Shown here piece by piece: positions 11,748 through 20,542 of a stretch of DNA of 64,000 nucleotides. Below the pieces are notes generated by a model. The model ran no database searches, was not told the DNA's origin, and saw only the letters and a program-made list of their open reading frames with translations. This DNA comes from Antedon mediterranea. Lineage: Eukaryota; Echinodermata; Crinoidea; Comatulida; Antedonidae. Position numbers and translations under genes: made by a program. Every line of letters begins with the position of its first letter. Position 1 is the stretch's first letter. The stretch spans positions 32,601,795 to 32,665,794 of the forward strand of contig NC_092670.1 in the NCBI RefSeq assembly GCF_964355755.1, given 5' to 3'.

Positions 11748-12419
11748 GATATCTACGGTGGCTGATTTCCGCCAAAGAAAACAATTATTTTATAATAATA
11801 CGGCGTTATAACGCCGTATTTACAACCTAAATATACAATCTGTTCACACATGCAGGCGTAGTACATCAACAAACCTCTCGGCGCATTCACAGATTTTGGA
11901 AAGTCACGTGGTACATTACTGGCCATCTTTGTGTCCAACTATGCTTATGTAGTGTATGGAGTTGAGTCATTTGCTTAAAAAATGTGTAACATTCACAAGG
12001 TTTTAAATATCTAATTTAATATCAAAACAATCAATTTACTTCGAAGATAATTTTAAACAACAAAATGTAAAAACAATGCATTACTATTAGAGAATCGCTG
12101 TACAAAATAAACGCGCACGCGTAGAGCGTGCATATGGAGCCGTTAAATTAAATGGATTAAAGCTATTTTTTTGTTTAAAATCATCAAAATAATATTATGT
12201 TAACAAAAACAAATTGATTCAATCCATTCAAAGTTGCAACTCTTTATGGCTCTGGTTTGTTGATGTACTACGCATGCGCATGTACGTGTGAACGGATTGT
12301 ATAATACGGTGTTATAACGCCCTAAATACGGCGTTATAACGCCCTAATTACGGCGTTATAACGCCGTATTATTATAAAATAATTTTTTTCTTTGGCGGAA
12401 ATTAGCCACCGTAGATATC
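11748..12419. mobile_element. 672-bp long-TIR (MITE-like) element
   Basis: It begins GATATCTACGGTGGCTGATT and ends with the near-exact reverse complement (GCCACCGTAGATATC). The inverted arms are 130-170 bp. Both arms contain the palindrome GGCGTTATAACGCC, once on the left and three times on the right, and a segment matching GTTTGTTGATGTACTACGC. The loop holds AT-rich DNA with no ORF. A target duplication is not clear, because the end itself (GATATC) is palindromic. Confidence 0.75.
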
Positions 12420-12479
12420 AGTGATTACCTCACTGACACATATTCACTGCTTAGAGGTGTATTATAACATAGTGCGTAG

Positions 12480-13800
12480 CGTTTTTGTTTTGACATAAAT
12501 GATATGCACAGAATCACATCATGCGATGGGCGCTTTGTTACCTCATTAAATAAAAAAATCAATATTTGGCCATTTTTTTTAATTTACCACATTTCGACCC
12601 TTTTATTTGTTTACATAGTAACATGCACAGAACCACATAATGCGTTACCTCAATGCATATTAAAAAAAAATAATTGGCCGTTTTTCGTTTAAAGTTAAAA
12701 TTGTTAAATTTTAATTTTTTTCGAAATATCCCTGTTCTATAGTAAAGGGAATTTAACGCAAAATGGCAAAATGTCACCCCTTTATTTGTTGTCATAAATA
12801 CATGCGCAGAGTCACATTTGCGCATGTTACCTTAATGCCTATTTATAAATAGTCGATATTTGGTCATATTTGGAAAATATCCCTGTACTATAGTACAGAG
12901 AAATTACTCAAAAATTACCAAATGTGGACCCTTATATTTTTTGACATAGTGACGTGCAGAATAACATAATGGGGTCCGTTCAATACATATTTTAAATAGT
13001 CAATATTTGGTCATTTTTTCGAAAAAAATTCATGTACAGGGAAATTAATAAAAAATTACCAAATTTTTACCCATTTATTAGTTAAAAATGTATTGTCCTC
13101 CCTGAAAATGTTTTGTGTGTTGAATATGCCATTTTATTGTGACATAATAGTTATTCACTTTGACCAAAAATTGGATGCAAACTAAATTTATTTTTCTGAA
13201 AAATGTGTAATTTAAAGCAAAAAATTGTCAAATTGGCTCCTGCCAGCCAATGGATTTTTAGTTGAATTTAACCATTGATAATATTATTTTATAAAGTGAT
13301 TATAATTATTTTTTCGGGTTTTTTTCTACGGAAGTGATTATCTTAATTAAAATTGCAAAATGGCCTGATTTTATTAATCTTCATTTTTCATGTTTTTGGG
13401 GGACAATAGGCCTACATCTTTAACATATTACATGCGCAAAATCCTATAATCTGGTCTGCGCATGTAACATCAATGCATAATTTTAAATAGTCAATATTTG
13501 GCAATTTTTCGAAAATATCCCTGTACTATAATACAGGATATTAACGAAAAATGACATAGTGACATGCGCAGAATCACATAATGGGTTCTGCGGATGTTGC
13601 CGTACCTCAATGCATATTTTAAATAGTCGAAAAAAATCCTACTATACAGTAGTATAGGGAAATTAACGAAAAATGACCAAATGTCGACCTTTTTACATCT
13701 TTACCATAGTGACATGCGCAAAATCACATAATGTGGTCTACGCATGTTACATAAATGCATATTTTAAATAATAATATTTGTCCATTTTTTGAAAAAATCC
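12480..13800. repeat. decayed ~150-bp tandem repeat array
   Basis: Blocks built from CATGCGCAGAATCACATAATG, TCAATGCATATTTTAAATAG, TCAATATTTGGTCATTTTTCG and CCCTGTACTATAGTACAGGG recur at roughly 12500, 12620, 12800, 12955, 13430, 13565 and 13715. A different dispersed repeat interrupts the array at 13087-13420. Confidence 0.75.
13087..13420 (+). repeat. dispersed repeat B (TGTTGAATATGCCATTTTA), copy 1
   Basis: The shared order is: GTTGAATATGCCATTTTA, TTATTCACTTTGACC, AAAAATTGGAT, CCAGCCAATGG, TTGAATTTAACC, GAAGTGAATAAC and TTTTTGGGGGACAAT. The same order is found at 38160-38440, at 38470-39770 (split by an insertion) and at 40790-41095. No coding capacity is seen. Confidence 0.7.
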
Positions 13801-13889
13801 AGATTTTCGAATATCGAGCGTTTAATTTTTTATTTCTCCTAAAAATATTGCCTTTTAAAATTCAATTAGTATGTGTAATTGGTCAGATG

Positions 13890-13970
13890 TGTACTTCATA
13901 CTAAGTAAATTTGAGAATACTTTCGAAAAAATTCGCAAGTAATTCTCGGGTTACTCCACTCCCTGACGCA
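13890..13970 (-). repeat. fragment of tRNA-like SINE family C
   Basis: It matches the body of the SINE at 35440-35592, including ACTAAGTAAATTTGAGAATAC and the short hairpin TTCGAAAAAATTCGCAAG next to ATTCTCGGGT. The tRNA-like head is missing. Confidence 0.55.
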
Positions 13971-14214
13971 AAGCTACTATACAGTAGTTTAATACAATTA
14001 CAATTATTATGCGGTTATTTCGGTATTTCTACGTAAATTTATCAACTCCCCAAATTAAAACCCTACTTCTTCATTACTTTATTAATAATACATAATATTT
14101 AGCGTAATCTCTAATGATAATAGTTTTTAAAATAATATTCATCATATAAAATTTCGATAAGGTTCGTCACAATCCACGGCAACCATAGTTTAACGATAGA
14201 CAGATATGGACCAG

Positions 14215-14290
14215 TAGGCCTACACCGTGGCAACAAACCTCTTCAAAAGATGCACTTAGTTCTTTAAAATGCACAGACGTGCATATTGGA
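14215..14290 (-). repeat. tRNA-Leu/Ser-like SINE fragment, copy 3
   Basis: It shares CAACAAACCTCTTCAAAAGATGCACTTAG and the TTCTTTAAAATGCACA block with the SINE bodies at 2985-3292 and 52674-52972. Head and tail are both absent. Confidence 0.45.
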
Positions 14291-14475
14291 AAAAATTAAT
14301 TAGTAATTAATTAGAAGATGAGATGATACGGCCAAAAACGATCATTAGGACACTTTACCAGGTGAGAGGAAGCGAGAAAGACCTTACAAACACTGGAAAG
14401 ACACATTGTTTTTTGTCACAAAGTTTGATAGTATAGATTAAAGATTGAAAGTGTTTCTATACAATCGATAATTGA

Positions 14476-15657
14476 TCATGCGCACCATGTCAAAGGCTGG
14501 AATAATTTCTCCAACAATTCTCCAAAATTCTTACGAAATTGTACATTTGTCGTTGCGTATAGAACTGGGTTAACTGCTGAATTTAACCAAAGAAGATAGT
14601 TGACCAAATCCCAGAGGCGTATACTAACCAGTTCAGGCGACACATTCCGAATAATAGCTACGATGTTGTAAGGCAGCCAGCAGATGATAAAAACCACAAT
14701 CAAAATGGTGAGCGTTGTTGCCGCCTTCTTGCTCGATTTTTGTTTATTGGATCGTTTAGGCCTAACCTGACAACATGGCGATTCAGATTTCTTGACCGGT
14801 TGCACATTTAATTGTTTATCTGATCGAATATCAATATCTGAGGGTTTAGCAGATGCCTCGAGATCAAATGTCTCCAACGTCGATGATTCTTCGGAAGTGC
14901 TTAGGCCTATATTGAGGTTCTCTGGAATCCGTTTCGCCAATGTGTTTAAACGTTTGTTTTCACAAGAAGCATTTTGGGGTGTTTCAATAGAACCAGAAAG
15001 TCTACTTCGAATGCGTATATATAGCACTAAATTAAAGCCACATACTATCAGCATCGGAATAATGAATTCTAATATCACAGCCAGTACGACGTATGTGAGA
15101 GCTCCTAACCCATTCAATTCACATTCTTTGTCAAAGTCAACGTGTTCAGATCCTTCGAAGACGACGATGGCAACAAAGTGAAAGACGGCGGAAAAGAGAA
15201 GTGTTCCAAAAAGTTGAAATAAAACTCTACGACGCGTTTGAAAATCCCTGTAGTGAAGACCTTTACTTATTAGAAAATATCGATCGATGGATATTAAAGA
15301 AATGATGTAAGTTGATTCTACGGTGACAGTGTAATCGAGAAAAGTCCAAAAAATACATACAACGGGTCCATATGGCCACTCATCTCTCAATCTCCACATG
15401 TTGTCCAAAGGCAAGCTCACCATTCCAGTTATAAAATCCATTACTGCCAGCCCCAGCAAAAAGTAATTTGAAGGCTTTTCTCTCAGTTTTCGATCTCTTA
15501 TAAAAGACAAAATGACAAGAGTGTTGCCCGTGATTGTGAAAGCAGATGCCAGCCACAACCCAACAAAGGCTATCCAATCTTCAACAGAGAGAACATAGAC
15601 AGATGTATTATCAGTGTCGTTAAGAAAGTAGTCTGATTGCTCAAAATGTAAATCCAT
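14476..15657 (-). CDS. aminergic-type class A GPCR, histamine H3/H4-like
   Basis: An intact intronless receptor of 393 aa. The N-terminus carries N-glycosylation sites at N13 and N17. Class A marks are all present: GNTLV in TM1, LAVMD in TM2, C3.25 (WPYGPVVC), the aminergic aspartate D3.32 in FLDY, IDRY, FIICWLPYN in TM6 and NSAVNPVLY in TM7. A long third loop rich in Ser, Lys and Arg lies before TM6. TM5 reads LEFIIP, placing glutamate at 5.46, the position that binds the histamine side chain in H3/H4 receptors. WLPYN in TM6 resembles muscarinic receptors instead. The start is the first Met, 30-odd residues before TM1. Ligand assignment is inference. Other amine or acetylcholine receptors are the alternatives. 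It is isolated between repeats, with no visible partner gene. Confidence 0.92.
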   Translation of the reverse strand: MDLHFEQSDYFLNDTDNTSVYVLSVEDWIAFVGLWLASAFTITGNTLVILSFIRDRKLREKPSNYFLLGLAVMDFITGMVSLPLDNMWRLRDEWPYGPVVCIFWTFLDYTVTVESTYIISLISIDRYFLISKGLHYRDFQTRRRVLFQLFGTLLFSAVFHFVAIVVFEGSEHVDFDKECELNGLGALTYVVLAVILEFIIPMLIVCGFNLVLYIRIRSRLSGSIETPQNASCENKRLNTLAKRIPENLNIGLSTSEESSTLETFDLEASAKPSDIDIRSDKQLNVQPVKKSESPCCQVRPKRSNKQKSSKKAATTLTILIVVFIICWLPYNIVAIIRNVSPELVSIRLWDLVNYLLWLNSAVNPVLYATTNVQFRKNFGELLEKLFQPLTWCA

Positions 15658-16168
15658 GGCCGCTTCGATTAACCTCTATTTGATGTAGACCTCAGCTACG
15701 GACTACGGTATTATAACAATATTCTAGTTTTTAGAGCAGGTTAAATCGTACTGAAGAGACAGATTTTCCAGTTTATGATGAGAGCATTTTGATTCACAGA
15801 ATTATGTATTTATCCACTAGGAAGGTAACCGCAAATTGCGGAAATAATCGCAGTTTAAGGAAGTCCGTATGTCGATGATCGAATTTCTTTAGAGCATTGT
15901 GAAAGGGAAAGAAGAATGTCGATGCGACCTTGTATGACGCGGTGCATGAACCTGGTATGATTCAATTTCAACAAATTGTCTAAAGAACAATAAACGGCCT
16001 TTGATGCTCGACTTAATAATACAGTACCTAAATAAAAATACATACCTTAAAAGTGCATTTGTTTGGGGTATTTTAATAAGAGGCGGGTGGTATATCCTAT
16101 AGCATTCTTTTCTAAGTTTAGTTATAAACATTATCCATAGGAGAAACTAAACAATAATATAATAATAA
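15658..16168. other. region upstream of the GPCR
   Basis: This would contain the GPCR promoter or 5' UTR. I see no clear TATA box, initiator or upstream exon, and no convincing ORF. Confidence 0.3.
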
Positions 16169-17002
16169 CTAGATTTGAACTCGTCACTACGGACGAGTTA
16201 GGTTATCCGCAGCGCAAACGCCACGTGCACGTCATACGTTAGAATATTGCGCGCAGAAAAACGATTATGCCATTGAAAAAATGTTAGTGCGCTCTCTATT
16301 TTGTGTCACGTCAAAGTATATACGGTATACACTGTATTCTGTATACGTACTACAGTACATACAGTGCAGAATAGGTGAAAATAAGGGACCCAAGTTATTG
16401 ACGCTTTTGGACATGATGACGTCATCACAATTTAAAAAATGGTAGATTATGCGAAAGATAATTGATTGGCTTAGATAATATAACAAAATGGGAGGAAATG
16501 GAATACGGATAAATGGAGATGCGCTCTATTAAATGTGATGAGCTATGACGAAAGAGAAACAAATCCTATATTTCATATTCGAGTGGCCATACGATGAAGT
16601 CACAATGTCCGGTTAGCCACATTGGTGCATGATTCAATATCTACAACTCATCTACTTCCAGAATCTGTAATTTCAAAAAATTCACAAAATCGTGCGTAAC
16701 TTACGCTGCGCGACTCGAAATTTGAAAAAAAAAGTTTACAGATACAGATACAGATACAGATAACTTTTATTGTCCAAATAAACTGGAAATTGCATTTGCT
16801 CACTTATCACATAAAAATATCGTATAAAAATATCGTATAAAAATAAAGTATAAAATGCAGAATAACAATAAGTTTCTTGCACATCTACAGCTACAGGGCA
16901 ATCTTTTGACAAAGTTATACAATCATTTGTTAGCCAGAATTAGAGATACGCTGCGAACAAAATCCGTGGAAAGAAAGAAGAATATAGAAAAAAAAAAGAA
17001 AA
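16169..17002 (-). mobile_element. Helitron-like element, copy A
   Basis: Its 3' end on the minus strand is a stem (AACTCGTC / GACGAGTT, 16178-16185 with 16192-16199), then five bases, then CTAG followed by host T. That is the Helitron end rule. Inside are blocks shared with copy B (CCACGTGCACGTCATACGTT, GATGACGTCATCACAATTT, GCGCTCTATTAAATGTGATG). Its distal part (16875-16995) matches the distal part of copy B. Copy A lacks the terminal palindromes. A CAGATA microsatellite lies at 16738-16763. Confidence 0.65.
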
Positions 17003-18270
17003 CTAGACTTGAACTCGTCACTACGGACGAGTTAGGTTATCCGCAGCGCAAAGGCCACGTGCACGTCATACGTTAGAATATTGCGCGCAGACAAACGATT
17101 AAGGCATTGAAACAATTTCAGTGTGCTCTCTATTTTTCGTCACGTCTAAGTATATACGGTATAACACTATATATTGTATACCTAATACATACAGTGCAGA
17201 ATAGGTGAAAATAAGTGACCAAAGTTATTGACGCTTTTGAACATGATGACGTCATCACAATTTTTCAAATGGTGAATCGTGCGAAAGATAATTGATTGAC
17301 CTAGACAACATAACAAAATGGGGGGAAATGGAATACGGATAAGTGGAGATGCGCTCTATTAAATGTGATGAGCTATGCGAAAGAGACAAAAATCCTATAT
17401 TTTATATTCCAGTGGCCATACGATGACGTCACAATGTCCGGTTAGCCATATGGATGCATGATTTGATATCTGCAACTCATCTACATTCAGAATATGTAAT
17501 TTTAGAAAAGTTCACCACGTAGTTTAGAATCTATGACTGTTTAAAAAAAGGCATAATTTTGACAAATTTTTGAACTTGTTCATCAAAAATGCGCGTAAAT
17601 TGTTTAATTCTACGTGCTCGTATGACGTGATTTTAAGTTGAAATTGTTTGAAAGTTGGTAAATTTGCTAAAAAAGACAGGAAAAACAAAAATCAAGCAAA
17701 AAAATGATGTTTTTGCGCTACGTGCGCACGCGCGCGTAAAAAAATTGCGCACGAGTGGGAATTTTTCAAATGCTCAAAATGACATGAAACGCGTAGAAAG
17801 TTGATTAGAAATTAATTTTTCGCATTTTGAAATTTTAAACGCGCGTGCACGCGTAACTTTTTGTAAAACATGCCATTTTTAATCCATAGAAAGTTTGCGC
17901 TTGATATGACTTAAATTTTCACAAAGTTTCAATACAAAATGACTTTTGGTTTTTAATCTATGATCAATCATTGAAATTCATAAAATCGCGCGTAACTTAC
18001 GCTGCGCGACTCTAAAGTTAAAAAACGAAACGTCCTGCACATCTACATCTAGAGGTCAATCTTATGACAAAGTTACACAATCTTATATTGGCCAGAATTA
18101 GAGATACGCTGCGAACAAAATTCCGGGAAAGAAAGAAGAATAAGATAGAAAAAAAAAAAAAAGAAAAAAAAAAAAGATCCTGACAATAACAAGAGGTTAT
18201 CCGCCAAGTGCGGATAACCAAAAAAAGATCCTGACAATAACAAGGGGTTATCCGCCAAGTGCGGATAACC
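17003..18270 (-). mobile_element. Helitron-like element, copy B (longer)
   Basis: It has the same 3' end as copy A, with CTAG at 17003-17006 and the same 8-bp stem. It directly follows copy A head-to-tail. The middle (17520-17960) is a CG-rich segment with GCGCACGCGCG-like stretches that also occurs inverted at 44760-45240. The distal end has two copies of a 25-bp hairpin, 18195-18219 and 18246-18270 (arms GGTTATCCGC/GCGGATAACC). These are separated by AAAAAAAGATCCTGACAATA and follow a poly-A/G stretch. The arm sequence equals the motif next to the 3' stem. Confidence 0.65.
18195..18270. repeat. tandem pair of 25-bp hairpins
   Basis: Two identical inverted repeats, each with 10-bp arms and loop CAAGT, spaced 51 bp apart. 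They appear to be the 5' terminal unit, duplicated, of the minus-strand Helitron-like copy B. Confidence 0.85.
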
Positions 18271-19735
18271 AATAATAATACTAATATACGTGGTGTACCG
18301 CAAACTTTATAACATCATTATCCTCCAACACAAAGAATTGAATTGTCTTGATAAAAGTATAGGAAATTATAATAAATTACCGCCACTCTGGATTTAGGGA
18401 GCTGGCGTCGGAAACAGGGTAAACATCGGCCCTTATGATTCTCAAAATGATCTTTCACATGAGAAATGTATTAAGCAGATCGTGTCACTTACGCGCATTA
18501 ATAGAAATTGTTACCAGGTGGCGCTTCAATTTCCTAGATTGCAGGATGTTCCGGTTCATTGATGGTTGAAGCCAGCTCCGGGTGATACATACTCCGTATC
18601 TATATATAAATTATTAACATACCTTATGCAACTGAATCATGCTACTGGGACCACAGAACCGGAAAGTCCTTTAACGTTTTCGTAATTAATGTTGAGACAA
18701 TATTATATTTTTCATTTTCTTTATTGTAATTTCAACACAAGTCAACTTTAAAAATCGTCAAGATAATTGTGAAATGCAGAGGAAAAAATATAGTATCATA
18801 ATTCTCAGAAACATTGCATATTCATTATCTTTGTTTTACCATTGTAAAAATGATGAATTAATAACTAATAAATATATGCATTTAATTTTACATTGGCTAG
18901 GTTTAGAGACATTATATAAGCCTACCATGCCTAATTACAATAAAAATATGATGAGTTGAAATGTACATAGATAATATACGGACAATAAACTAAAATTAAT
19001 CTTTACATTAGGCCTATACTATGTGTCAAAACACTTACTAATATTTTATCTTTATTACTAATAATTTTGGTCCAACAAAAACCAATTTTGATTTGTAAAT
19101 ATAAATAGGCCTACATTCTACACATTTTAGCTTTTTGAAAAATATTCTTGTGAAACCCATTTAAAAATAGTGCCACGTTGAACAACAAATACATTAATAT
19201 ATATTATCCTGTTAAATTAATCAATCAAGTAATCTAAGCAGTGATTTTGTTTAGTACAGTAGCTCTCTAAATCTATTTTTTTATGATTAAGCAACAATCA
19301 TTTTTAAATACATCGTTACATGGCTCAGGTTATTTCAAACACAACCAGAGTGTACTGCAATTGTTACAACATGGACCTACTGTATAAAGAGTCCATGGTT
19401 ACACACAGCACACTTCCTTTAAATGTGTTAAATTTCAAACACATTTATAAAATTAAATGTTTGCTACATTTTTTAAATGTTTATATTTCATTCTAATTTT
19501 TAAATCACGGACAATATATATAAAGTATCATTTTCATTTTTTACCTTATAATTATAAGTATGTATAATTATACATAAGCAATTTAAATGTCCACTAGTAT
19601 TCATAGCATAAATTAAAATTAAGCATAATAATTCAGTTTACATTTTGCTACTTGTTACCAGATTTACAACGTTTAGGTCAAGTATTTTTTCTTTAAATTT
19701 CTATATTCTTACATCACCAATGGAACCTAGTCTTA
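18271..19735. other. intergenic AT-rich DNA
   Basis: No gene is recognised. A possible small inverted-repeat element spans about 18396-18578 (GGGAGCTGGC against GCCAGCTCC). The CMAH 3' UTR may extend into this interval on the minus strand. Confidence 0.3.
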
Positions 19736-20370
19736 AGTAGTAGAATGTGGGCAGCATAAATGTGGTATGTTGGTAGATTACATGTTATGAATATGGCATG
19801 TAAGCAGTACATGTGGTATGACATGATATAAGTAGCCATTATTTACCATGACTGTGTGTAATGTAAAGTACCACATATATATGGTGTGTAAAAGTAGCAC
19901 TTATATACTACAGTGGCATGTAAATAGCACTTATACAAATATGGCACATATACTACTAATGTGAGATGTAAGTAGCACTTATGGTAGCATGTAAATAGCA
20001 CTTACATACTATAAATGTAGCATGTAAATAGCACTTACATACTATAAATGTGGCACAAAATAGCACTTATATACCACAAATGTGACATGTAAGTAACACT
20101 TATATTAGCATGTAAATAGCACTTACATACTATAAATGTGGCATGTAAATAGCACTTATATACTACAAATGTGGCACAAAATAGCACTTATATACCACAA
20201 ATGTGACATGTAAGTAACACTTATATTAGCATGTAAATAGCACTTACATACTCCAAATGTGGCATGTAAGTAGCACTTTTATACTACAAATATAGTATGT
20301 TAGTAGCATGAAAGTGGCATGTACGTATCATGAAAGTGGCATGTAAGTATCATTTACGTGGCATGAATAT
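19736..20370. repeat. tandem repeat of ~25-50 bp units adjoining the cmah stop codon
   Basis: Units combine CATGTAAATAGCACTTA, TATACTACAAATGTGGCA and ACATGTAAGTAACACTTA. Higher-order duplicates occur at 20000-20150 and 20150-20260. The array lies 55 bp beyond the cmah stop and is probably transcribed as 3' UTR. Confidence 0.85.
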
Positions 20371-20423
20371 GGCACGCAAGAACTGTAGTTACCATTTCCA
20401 ATTATATTAGTTTCAAAATCTGT

Positions 20424-20542
20424 TTACGCTTTTACATAAGCAAATAACAAGGCTCCTCCAAGAATAACTGCTGGGACACCAAACTTCCAGTAATTATGAA
20501 GATTTCCATTTGATTGCGATACACCACTGTATGGTATGTGAC
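20424..20542 (-). CDS. cmah: cmah last exon: C-terminal membrane anchor
   Basis: Joined in phase to exon 23025-23158 (AAA G|GT), it encodes HIPYSGVSQS, a short polar stretch, then WKFGVPAVILGGALLFAYVKA and the stop. The last ~19 residues form one hydrophobic segment ending in a single Lys, a tail-anchor layout. Vertebrate CMAH is soluble and lacks it. The starfish enzyme is described as membrane bound with a C-terminal anchor. Confidence 0.88.

Noticed and set aside
14792-15181. 129-codon ORF antisense to the GPCR
   Set aside because: It is a shadow of the receptor's reading frame on the opposite strand and has no independent support.
18195-18270. CRISPR-like repeat pair
   Set aside because: There are only two hairpins, in eukaryotic DNA, with homologous rather than unique spacers. 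They are transposon ends.
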